DNA from: Anaerolineales bacterium
GTDB taxonomy: Bacteria > Chloroflexota > Anaerolineae > 4572-78 > J111
Assembly (NCBI GenBank): GCA_015075185.1
Contig: JABTUW010000003.1
Location: 248,001-312,000 of the forward strand
Length of the DNA stretch: 64,000 nucleotides
Reading direction: 5' to 3'
Positions 8,796 to 14,802 of this stretch are shown here, piece by piece. The notes under the pieces are model-generated. The model worked only from the letters and a program-made list of their open reading frames with translations. It searched no databases and had not been told where the DNA came from. Position 1 is the stretch's first letter, and every line of letters starts with the position of its first letter. Made by a program: the position numbers and the translations under genes.

Positions 8796-8991
8796 AGGGT
8801 GAATTTTAGGGGAAAGGGGCGGAATTGGCGAATTGAGGGGCAGAGGGTCACAAGTTGAATTCTAGCACCAATCGCCAAGTGCGAGGATGAAGCCGTCGCG
8901 CTCAAAGGGCAAAGCTCTGCGAGCTAAATTAGCCCAACGGGCTTCGCTCTTTCAGCCCAGTGGCTTTAGCCCAGGGCTTTTGCTTACATTT
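8796..8991. other. Intergenic spacer with GC-rich partial palindromes
   Basis: No gene is visible. The segment GGGCTTCGCTCTTTCAGCCC is followed by AGTGGCTTTAGCCCAGGGCT, which can fold into short stems; it may act as a transcript end for the minus-strand gene reading in from 8992. Confidence 0.4.
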
Positions 8992-9597
8992 TTAAGGGTC
9001 AAACCGCGTTTCCGTAATTTTGTTCTCAATATCTTTTATGGTTTGTTCTGATGCGGCTTGCCACGCCGCCAGTTTTTGCAGGTCTTTTTGTTGCTCAAGC
9101 TCAAGTGCATCTGAGGTATTAGACGAAAATATACTATGCTCAGAGGCAATCTTCGACTTTAACTGGCGTCGGTTGAGAGATGTAGACCCTCTTCCGCTTC
9201 GAGCAGTTGATTGCGTAGGGGCTTCAGTATTAACTTTTGTGTCAGGCTTTGTATTTCGAGGTTGCTCCACAGAAGTTTCGTAAATTCTCGTATATGGAAA
9301 AATTGGTACTGGTTGATCTTGGGACTTCTGAGAATTAACTGGCTTTTTACCTTTTCCTCTTTTAACTTCAGATGTTTTTCCTTTAATCTTAGATCTTTTC
9401 TTGGAAGACTTGCTGTCGATTTCAATCGTGCCTCTTGAAACAGGAGTCCATTCATGAGGGCGAGATACATAGTCACGGCCTTCTTGTAATTGAATTAATG
9501 CCTTAAGACGTTCTTTATCATTTACTTCAACTTCGTCATTCATAATCTTGATACACCCTTTATTCAAGATTACAGCAAAATCAGCCCTTTTATTCAC
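8992..9597 (-). CDS. Basic, low-complexity hypothetical protein
   Basis: The 201-residue protein has no recognisable domain. Residues ~60-140 are rich in Lys, Ser, Thr and Arg (KSSKKRSKIKGKTSEVKRGK) and look disordered; the C-terminal ~55 residues (ELEQQKDLQKLAAWQAASEQ) could form a helix or coiled coil. Its GTG start overlaps the TGA stop of the upstream HD-domain gene by 4 bp (GTGA at 9594-9597), which suggests translational coupling. An internal ATG at codon 19 is an alternative start. The stretch is visibly AT-richer than its neighbours, compatible with recent acquisition. I cannot assign a function; a nucleic-acid or partner-binding role would be a guess. Confidence 0.6.
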   Translation of the reverse strand: MNKRADFAVILNKGCIKIMNDEVEVNDKERLKALIQLQEGRDYVSRPHEWTPVSRGTIEIDSKSSKKRSKIKGKTSEVKRGKGKKPVNSQKSQDQPVPIFPYTRIYETSVEQPRNTKPDTKVNTEAPTQSTARSGRGSTSLNRRQLKSKIASEHSIFSSNTSDALELEQQKDLQKLAAWQAASEQTIKDIENKITETRFDP

Positions 9598-10016
9598 CCC
9601 CTGTCAGACAATTTCACCCATGCCTGATGGTATCTTTCTAACCTATCCTTGTCTTTCTCCGTGAGGTTTTTGATACGCTTCATGTCCATGTTATCCTCAA
9701 GATCGGCGAGTTTAACCTTACGCGCCAAAGGATTCTGTCCGGCCCTTTCGGTAAATTCTTCATAGGTTTCATCTTCTCGCCGGGTTAAGTGGTCAACGGC
9801 CTGGATGATTTCTTCTGAAAAACCTTCCTGGCGCAGCCTATCAAAACTCCAATCGGGGTTATCTTCAACAACGTCATGTAAGATGGCGACAATCATCTCT
9901 GTTTCTGACCGGAAACGAAGCGCCATCCTCAAAGGATGTAAGATATAAGGCGCTTCGTATTTGTCTTTTTGGCCCAAGTGAGCTTGGGCTGCAATCAACA
10001 CAGCTTTATCTAACAT
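9594..10016 (-). CDS. Single-domain HD hydrolase resembling MESH1/SpoT (p)ppGpp hydrolase
   Basis: This 140-residue protein corresponds to the HD hydrolase domain of RelA/SpoT proteins with no synthetase, TGS or ACT parts. Visible metal and active-site positions are H27 (ILHP), H47-D48 (ILHDVVED), E51, D52, D105 and N109 (VKLADLEDN), the set expected of an active ppGpp hydrolase. Its length is slightly below that of small alarmone hydrolases (about 180 residues). It lies 17 bp after the stop of the sensor kinase gene on the same strand and overlaps the following basic protein by 4 bp, so the three may be one transcript. Inferred role: removal of (p)ppGpp or a related nucleotide in the cytoplasm; substrate not proven. 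Confidence 0.75.
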   Translation of the reverse strand: MLDKAVLIAAQAHLGQKDKYEAPYILHPLRMALRFRSETEMIVAILHDVVEDNPDWSFDRLRQEGFSEEIIQAVDHLTRREDETYEEFTERAGQNPLARKVKLADLEDNMDMKRIKNLTEKDKDRLERYHQAWVKLSDRG

Positions 10017-10033
10017 GGTTCTCTCCGTTTATT

Positions 10034-11158
10034 TCACATCGGCAGAATGATTTCAGCCAGAGTACCTCTGCCGTTAGCGGCCGGGCCGAGCCGGAAGGTC
10101 CCCTGCATATCTTCAACCACGCTGGTGCGGACAATTTCCAGTCCCAGGCCGAGATTAGTGTCGGGGTCAAAATGGGGTGGCAGGCCATGCCCGTCGTCGG
10201 AGACGGTCAAGCGCAACTGCCCGTTTTCGGTAACCAGTTTAATCACAATTCTGCCCTCGGTCCGCCCGGCCATGCCATGTTCAAGCGCGTTTTGCAGCAG
10301 TTCGTTGGCAACCAAGGCCAGACTGGTGGCCTGCTGCGAAGGCAGTTCGATGTTGTTGCCGGTCACGATGACGGAAATATTCGCTGCCGGGTTGACCATG
10401 TTAGCGGAAATCGTCGCCGACACCCGCTTAATCAAGTCCAGGGCGCCTGCCTTCTCAACGCCGGCCTCCGACAGAATCTCGTGAACGGTGGCAATGCTCA
10501 GCACCCGGTTAATCGTTTCATTTAGAATATCGTGGGGCGAGAGTTTCTTCCCCTGGTCCATTTGCAGGCGCAGGAGCATGGCAATCGTTTGTAGATTATT
10601 TTTTACTCGGTGATGCATCTCGCGAACCACGGCGGCATGGACCAGTTGCGCTTTCTCCAGGGCCGTGGCTGCCAGCTCGGTGATGAAGCGAAAAAGCTCG
10701 ATTTCGTCCTCGGTGAAGTCGTGCCGGGCCACCGTCTGAACATTGGCCGCGCCGATCACTTTATCCCGGCTAACCAGGGGCATGGCCATAAGCGAGGGAT
10801 ATTTACTCTCGCCGGAGCCAAGAATGCGGTAAAAGCGGACATCCTGAAAGGAGTTGGTTATGGCGACCACCTGGCGATGCTCGGCGGCCCAGCCGGTCAA
10901 ACCCGCTCCGTGCGGCAAATAGTACTCGCCGATACCGGCCTTGTTAAGGCCCGTCGTCGCGGCCAGCATCAGTTTGTCGCGGCTTTGATTGTAGAGGTAG
11001 ATCGAGCACGACTCGACGTGCATCACCTCAGTGGTCCGGCGGGTAATAAGGTCCAACGTATCAGCGAGGTCTTGCGCTTCGGCAATGGCCCGGCTGATTT
11101 CGCGAATGGCGGCGAGTTGGGCGTTTTTTTGTTGGAGTTGAGCTTCAAGGGTAGACAT
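10034..11158 (-). CDS. Cytoplasmic GAF-domain sensor histidine kinase (HisKA_2 type)
   Basis: From the ATG at 11156-11158 the product is 374 residues: a short coiled coil (STLEAQLQQKNAQLAAIREI), a GAF domain to about residue 180, a HisKA_2/HWE-like dimerisation domain with MHHRVKNNLQTIAMLLRLQ (His is the predicted phosphate acceptor), and a HATPase_c domain with NELLQNALEHG (N box) and DDGHGLP (G1). There are no membrane segments, so it is a soluble sensor of a small ligand or redox signal. The frame continues 50 codons upstream, but those codons read through a GTAGCCAGA-type repeat and into the fur gene, so I reject the longer start. No response regulator is adjacent; its partner must be elsewhere. 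Confidence 0.85.
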   Translation of the reverse strand: MSTLEAQLQQKNAQLAAIREISRAIAEAQDLADTLDLITRRTTEVMHVESCSIYLYNQSRDKLMLAATTGLNKAGIGEYYLPHGAGLTGWAAEHRQVVAITNSFQDVRFYRILGSGESKYPSLMAMPLVSRDKVIGAANVQTVARHDFTEDEIELFRFITELAATALEKAQLVHAAVVREMHHRVKNNLQTIAMLLRLQMDQGKKLSPHDILNETINRVLSIATVHEILSEAGVEKAGALDLIKRVSATISANMVNPAANISVIVTGNNIELPSQQATSLALVANELLQNALEHGMAGRTEGRIVIKLVTENGQLRLTVSDDGHGLPPHFDPDTNLGLGLEIVRTSVVEDMQGTFRLGPAANGRGTLAEIILPM

Positions 11159-11161
11159 AAT

Positions 11162-11196
11162 TAGTAGCCAGATGTCAGTAGTCAGTAGCCAGATAG
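11162..11196. repeat. TAGCCAGATGTCAGTAG-type tandem words
   Basis: TAGTAGCCAGATGTCAGTAG is followed by TCAGTAGCCAGATAG. The same family recurs near 46.27, 54.54 and 61.5 kb. Confidence 0.7.
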
Positions 11197-11249
11197 AAGT
11201 TTGGTTGGTGAGATAAGGGCTGATCAAGGTCAGGAAATGGCGGTCGGCG

Positions 11250-11669
11250 TTAAACCTGGCAATTTTCACAAATCCCCTGGAATTCCAGGAGATGGCTGCG
11301 AATTTCAAAATGATACTTTTCGGCCAGTTCGCGGCTCAGTTGATCGGCGTGGCAGTTTTCAAACTCAAAGATCGCGCCGCATTTGGAACAGACGAGGTGA
11401 TGGTGTCCGCCGGAGGTAGAGACAAAGCGCTGGGTGGGTTCGCTCAAATAGAGCGGGCGATAAAGATTAAGCTCGACCAGCAGTTCCATCGTCCGGTAGA
11501 CGGTCGCCCGGCTGAGATGAGGATAGATTTTTTTACCGGCCGCCAAAATTTGGTTGTGGTCGAGGTGTTCCGCGTGCGTCTCCAGCACTTCGATGACCGC
11601 CAGGCGCGAGCCGGTCAATTTATAACCGGCCTGTTTTAGTTTTTGAGTGAGATCGGATACTGGGATCAT
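11250..11669 (-). CDS. Fur-family metal-dependent repressor
   Basis: The 139-residue protein has the winged-helix N-terminus of the Fur/PerR/Zur family (KLTGSRLAVIEVLETHAEHL, then HLSRATVYRTMELLVELNL) and the C-terminal metal-binding region HHHLVCSKCGAIFEFENC with a second pair, CENC, at the end. The two Cys pairs fit the structural zinc site, and the HHH run and neighbouring acidic residues fit a regulatory metal site. Which metal it senses (Fe, Zn, Mn or peroxide) cannot be settled from sequence alone. It is a single gene with its own predicted promoter at 11696-11724; no target operator is obvious nearby. Confidence 0.9.
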   Translation of the reverse strand: MIPVSDLTQKLKQAGYKLTGSRLAVIEVLETHAEHLDHNQILAAGKKIYPHLSRATVYRTMELLVELNLYRPLYLSEPTQRFVSTSGGHHHLVCSKCGAIFEFENCHADQLSRELAEKYHFEIRSHLLEFQGICENCQV

Positions 11670-11695
11670 ACTTGCTTTTCTTAGCTGCCTCTCGA

Positions 11696-11724
11696 CTGTA
11701 AGCTAGAATAAAACAATTGTCAAA
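11696..11724 (-). promoter_or_regulatory. Predicted sigma70-type promoter of the fur-family gene
   Basis: On the minus strand TTGACA (11719-11724) and TACAGT (11696-11701) are 17 bp apart, upstream of the ATG at 11669. Confidence 0.5.
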
Positions 11725-11767
11725 TGGTAAATAACAGTTGGATGTATGTCAATGTTGGGCAGATTTA

Positions 11768-11875
11768 GAAACACGAATTTCACGAAAGTGGAAAATGGAC
11801 GAAAATGGTTTCTTTTCAGCACCTCTTATAATTTTTTCGTGCCTTTTTATCAACTTCACCCTTTCGTAATTCATG
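11768..11875. repeat. CACGAATTTCACGAA-type words with opposite arm
   Basis: AACACGAATTTCACGAAAGT and GGACGAAAATGG are followed by the opposite arm TTTTTTCGTGCC. This AT-rich spacer of about 260 bp between 11670 and 11928 otherwise holds only the fur promoter. A related element lies at 43387-43447. Confidence 0.55.
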
Positions 11876-11928
11876 TTTTCTGCCAATTTGAATTATTCGC
11901 CCCCAAATTGAGGTGTTCGCTAACATCT

Positions 11929-12999
11929 TCACCAACCCACTAAACACAATTCCACGGTCAGGCCCGGGCCAAAGGCCAGGAGCAGCGCGTAGTCGCCGGG
12001 GCCGGGTTGGCCTTGCCGGATGATTTCCTCCAATACAAAAAAGATGGTCACAGAGGACATGTTGCCGTACTGGCGCAATACCTGGCGCGAGTAACGCAGG
12101 TCGGCCGGGGTTAAAGCCAGCGCTTCGCCGACATAATCCAAGATTTTGGCTCCGCCAGGGTGAATACCCCAAAAACGAATGTCAGCCGGGGTCAGGCCGG
12201 AACGATTTAGAAAGTTACTCACCAGGTCTGGTATAAGGTCGCGCAGAACTTTGGGCACGCGGCTGGCCAGGCGGATCTGGTAGCCCTGATCGGACAGGTG
12301 AAAACCCATCAAATCCTGGCTGCTGTAGTCGCTGTAGGTCATCGTTTCTAATAAGCGCGGTTGGCTGGTCTCGCCAGAAGCAGGGCCAATGAGAGCGGCG
12401 GCCAGGCCGTCGCCAAACAAGGCCCCGGCAACCATGTTCTCCAGGCTGGCTCCGTGTTGAAAATGAAGGGTGCCAAACTCAACTGCCAGCAGCAAAGCAC
12501 GATTTTCAGGCCGCGCCGCCAGCTCCAGCAGCGCCCGGTCGAGGCCGGTGAGACCGGCGTGGCAGCCCATGCCAATCAGGGCAGAACGGCGCAGGTCAGG
12601 ACGCATGCCGAGGTCGGCAGCCAGGATGACATCCAGGCCGGGATTATCGAAGCCGGTGCAGGAGATGACGATGAAGTGGTCAATATCGCCGGGGGTCAGG
12701 CCGGCCTGGGCCAGGGCTTGACAGATGGCCGTTGTAGCCAGGGGACGGGCGGCTTGCATGAAGAGGTCATTGCGGGCTTTGGTACCCGGTTCATCGGCCA
12801 AAAAAGAGGATCCGGCCAGAACGCTGTAACGGGTCTCAATTTCGGCGGCGGCAAAGATAGCTCTGGCCCGCTGGCTGTGGATATAGGGCAAGAGCCAGCG
12901 GTCATGGATATCCATTTGTTGGTGCCGGTTTTCGGGCACACGGGTTGATAAACCAAGCAGGGCCGGACTGGTCATACATTGCTCCTTATGGTTGCTCAT
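11929..12999 (-). CDS. Type III polyketide synthase (chalcone/stilbene synthase family)
   Basis: The 356-residue protein matches the family length. The thiolase-fold catalytic triad is visible: Cys146 in IGMGCHAGLTGL, His280 in WGIHPGGAKILD and Asn313 in YGNMSS. Such homodimeric enzymes extend an acyl-CoA starter with malonyl-CoA and cyclise the product to alkylresorcinols, alkylpyrones or phloroglucinols. Bacterial members often make phenolic lipids for membranes or quinone-like compounds; the product here is not predictable. It is transcribed divergently from ctaE, with a promoter of its own at 13012-13040. No O-methyltransferase or oxidase typical of phenolic-lipid clusters lies beside it. 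Confidence 0.9.
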   Translation of the reverse strand: MSNHKEQCMTSPALLGLSTRVPENRHQQMDIHDRWLLPYIHSQRARAIFAAAEIETRYSVLAGSSFLADEPGTKARNDLFMQAARPLATTAICQALAQAGLTPGDIDHFIVISCTGFDNPGLDVILAADLGMRPDLRRSALIGMGCHAGLTGLDRALLELAARPENRALLLAVEFGTLHFQHGASLENMVAGALFGDGLAAALIGPASGETSQPRLLETMTYSDYSSQDLMGFHLSDQGYQIRLASRVPKVLRDLIPDLVSNFLNRSGLTPADIRFWGIHPGGAKILDYVGEALALTPADLRYSRQVLRQYGNMSSVTIFFVLEEIIRQGQPGPGDYALLLAFGPGLTVELCLVGW

Positions 13000-13011
13000 C
13001 AGGCTGGCATG

Positions 13012-13040
13012 ATTGTACTCTTAAGGAAGAGCGATTTCAA
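13012..13040 (-). promoter_or_regulatory. Predicted promoter of the type III PKS gene
   Basis: On the minus strand TTGAAA (13035-13040) and TACAAT (13012-13017) are separated by 17 bp, immediately upstream of the PKS start. Confidence 0.5.
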
Positions 13041-13055
13041 ACCCGGTTGTTTTGT

Positions 13056-13083
13056 TTGACAAGAATGAGAAACTGATTATGAT
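13056..13083 (+). promoter_or_regulatory. Predicted promoter of ctaE-ctaF
   Basis: TTGACA (13056-13061) and TATGAT (13078-13083) are separated by 16 bp. It leads to ctaE at 13147, which has an AAGGAGAG ribosome-binding site at 13127-13134. Confidence 0.65.
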
Positions 13084-13146
13084 AGTCCACATCTTTTTGG
13101 GGGGAATAACCTCTCAGAGTTATCCAAGGAGAGAAGTAAAACAGAT

Positions 13147-13740
13147 ATGGTCGTTCATCCGCCGCCCTCGTTGGGGCTAGATAACCGCAAGTTCGGTTTC
13201 TGGTGCTTTATTGCCTCTGAAGTGCTGTTTTTCAGTACGTTGATTGCCAATTTTTTGGTCCTCAGCAAGCAGGACCCGGTCGGTTCTTTCCATGAAGCAG
13301 CCACGGGCCGCGAACTGCTGAACATTCCCCTGACGGCGCTGAATACGTTTATCCTGCTAACCAGTAGTTTTACCGTCGTGCTGGCCCTGGAAGCGATTCA
13401 GAAGGGCAATCAGCGGTTGTTCCGTCTCTTTCTGTTGGTTACGCTGCTTTTTGGCAGCACCTTCATCGGGATTCAGGCGTATGAGTACTATAAACTCATC
13501 GTCGAAGAAGGGTTGAATATGCAGACCCTCTTCGGGGCGAGTTTCTTTACCCTGACCGGCTTTCACGGCGCGCACGTCATTGGCGGCCTTATCTGGCTGA
13601 TCATAATTCTGTTCAAAGCTTTTGGGGTCATGGGTGGGTTTTCGGCGCGAGATAACCTGGGCATTGAGATTTTCGGCTTGTATTGGCACTTTGTAGATAT
13701 TGTCTGGCTGTTACTGTTTAGCCTGGTTTATTTAATTTAA
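13147..13740 (+). CDS. ctaE: Cytochrome c oxidase subunit III
   Basis: The 197-residue protein has five hydrophobic segments and family motifs KFGFWCFIASEVLFFSTLIA near the N-terminus, FTLTGFHGAHVIGGLIWLI and GLYWHFVDIVWLLLFSLVYL at the end. This is the short five-helix form of subunit III found in caa3 and quinol oxidases. The subunit stabilises the oxygen reductase in the cytoplasmic membrane. It is followed by ctaF after 26 bp, and the pair has its own promoter and terminator. Subunits I and II are in a separate operon that converges on it from the other side (14.3-19.5 kb). Confidence 0.92.
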   Translation: MVVHPPPSLGLDNRKFGFWCFIASEVLFFSTLIANFLVLSKQDPVGSFHEAATGRELLNIPLTALNTFILLTSSFTVVLALEAIQKGNQRLFRLFLLVTLLFGSTFIGIQAYEYYKLIVEEGLNMQTLFGASFFTLTGFHGAHVIGGLIWLIIILFKAFGVMGGFSARDNLGIEIFGLYWHFVDIVWLLLFSLVYLI

Positions 13741-13766
13741 GTTGAGCGTGGAGGATAAAAAGAAAT

Positions 13767-14099
13767 ATGAGCGATGCAGCAGCGACTCGTGATGTAGTGG
13801 TGACTCATGGTGAAGAAGTAAAACCTCATAAATCGCCCAATTATTTGGCTGTTTTCCTGGCTCTGGCCGCGATCACGGCCATTATTACGATAACGGAGCT
13901 TTACATTGATTACATTCCTGTGCCTAAGGAAGTTATCTGGGCCGGTTTTGTCGTGATGTCGCTCGTTAAGGCGACGCTGGTGGCGATGTATTATATGCAT
14001 CTCAAGTTTGATAGTTTTGTTTATACCATTTTATTTTTGACGCCTGTTATGTTTGCGGTTTTACTGGTCGGTATTCTGGCGGTAGGTTATCTCATTTAA
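13767..14099 (+). CDS. ctaF: Cytochrome c oxidase subunit IV (prokaryotic COX4 family)
   Basis: This 110-residue protein has three hydrophobic segments (NYLAVFLALAAITAIITI, WAGFVVMSLVKATLVAMYYM and a last one ending GILAVGYLI). The motif VKATLVAMYYMHLK is diagnostic of the prokaryotic subunit IV of caa3/bo-type oxidases. An acidic/histidine-containing N-terminus precedes the first helix. It is the second gene of the ctaE operon, before a strong terminator. Confidence 0.88.
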   Translation: MSDAAATRDVVVTHGEEVKPHKSPNYLAVFLALAAITAIITITELYIDYIPVPKEVIWAGFVVMSLVKATLVAMYYMHLKFDSFVYTILFLTPVMFAVLLVGILAVGYLI

Positions 14100-14122
14100 C
14101 GCCTTGTTGAGAGAAAATTAAG

Positions 14123-14154
14123 AAGCCCGCCGTCAATTTGACCGGCGGGCTTTT
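14123..14154 (+). terminator. Rho-independent terminator after ctaF
   Basis: The 10-bp stem AAGCCCGCCG (14123-14132) pairs with CGGCGGGCTT (14143-14152), followed by TT. The loop is 10 nt. On the opposite strand the stem is followed by TTCTTAA, so it may serve the converging operon too. Confidence 0.85.
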
Positions 14155-14161
14155 GGTTTAT

Positions 14162-14235
14162 TGGAACGGCTTCAGGACGACGCCCTTTCTCGGCTGAAAT
14201 TTGCCGATTTTGTTCGCGTTAAAGGGCGCCGTTCC
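14162..14235. repeat. Long imperfect hairpin between convergent oxidase operons
   Basis: GGAACGGC at 14162 and CGCCCTTT at 14176 can pair with AAAGGGCG and GCCGTTCC at 14221-14235. It may be the transcript end of the minus-strand operon; no T-run follows, so the role is uncertain. Confidence 0.45.
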
Positions 14236-14263
14236 GCTTAGGCTGTGCCGTAACGATTTGTTT

Positions 14264-14494
14264 TTAATGGCCCTCTTCCACGGTAACCGGCTCGATCACC
14301 CAGCCAATCGCCGAAACAAGGGTGATGACGACGCCGATGATGGTTAGGGCAATACTCAGGGCCGCTCCGCCGACGATTAAGGAAAAGCCAAACGCCAAAA
14401 TAATCGGCCAGTAACTGTTGGGGGGCAGGTGAATATCTTCCGGCCTGATCGTCGTTTCGGCGGTTTGAAGGCTATTTTCAGTAACTTCTGACAT
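14264..14494 (-). CDS. Small membrane protein with GWxxEP motif, probable oxidase accessory subunit
   Basis: With the ATG at 14492-14494 (preceded by GGAG about 9 nt upstream) the product is 76 residues: a polar N-terminus, IHLPPNSYWPIILAFG, two closely spaced membrane helices and the ending IGWVIEPVTVEEGH. The PPxSxxP...GW..EP pattern resembles small subunits or C-terminal extensions seen with heme-copper oxidases of Chloroflexota and Actinomycetota. It is the last gene of the ctaC-ctaD-ctaAB operon. The frame is open for 20 more codons upstream into the preceding 40-aa gene, which I do not count. Assignment as an oxidase subunit is inferred from motif and position. Confidence 0.6.
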   Translation of the reverse strand: MSEVTENSLQTAETTIRPEDIHLPPNSYWPIILAFGFSLIVGGAALSIALTIIGVVITLVSAIGWVIEPVTVEEGH

Positions 14495-14517
14495 GGTCAC
14501 AAACTCCATTAATAAAT

Positions 14518-14640
14518 TTATTTGAGAATGATGGGCGCGTAAATACTGAACCACAACACCGCCCCGGCCAGCGCGCTGAGGGCGATAAGAGCCAATATAG
14601 CGGCTGCAATCTTATTTCTGCGGACTACTTTTTTATCCAC
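14518..14640 (-). CDS. 40-residue single-helix membrane protein in the oxidase operon
   Basis: A GTG start at 14638-14640 opens a 40-codon frame: basic N-terminus VDKKVVRRNK, one hydrophobic helix (IAAAILALIALSALAGAVLW) and a short tail ending in APIILK. The topology (positive inside, one helix) is that of tiny oxidase subunits such as subunit IIa or CcoQ-like proteins, but the sequence is not one I recognise. It sits between ctaAB and the GWxxEP protein, 23 bp before the latter's start, on the same strand. It is probably co-transcribed; the GTG start and GGAAAG-like upstream site are acceptable but not strong. Confidence 0.55.
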   Translation of the reverse strand: MDKKVVRRNKIAAAILALIALSALAGAVLWFSIYAPIILK

Positions 14641-14699
14641 GTTTTTACCACTTTCCTAAATAGGAGTTACGAGTTCAAAAGTCTAAGGCCAAAATTTTA

Positions 14700-14766
14700 C
14701 CGCAGAGGCACAGAGTTCGCTGAGTTTTTATAAAATTCTCTGTGTTCTCGGCATCTCTGCGGTGAT
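14700..14766. repeat. CGCAGAGGCACAGAG-type hairpin repeat
   Basis: ACCGCAGAGGCACAGAGTTC pairs imperfectly with TTCTCTGTGTTCTCGGC and ATCTCTGCGGT. A relative lies at 39220-39310. It lies between ctaAB and the 40-aa gene. Confidence 0.7.
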
Positions 14767-14802
14767 TCTTTTCTTCAATATAGTTCAACTGCGTAAGCCC
14801 TA

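Noticed and set aside
11159..11308. N-terminal 50-residue extension of the GAF kinase
   Set aside because: The codons translate a GTAGCCAGA-type repeat and overlap the fur-family gene; MSTLEAQ with a coiled coil is a natural start.
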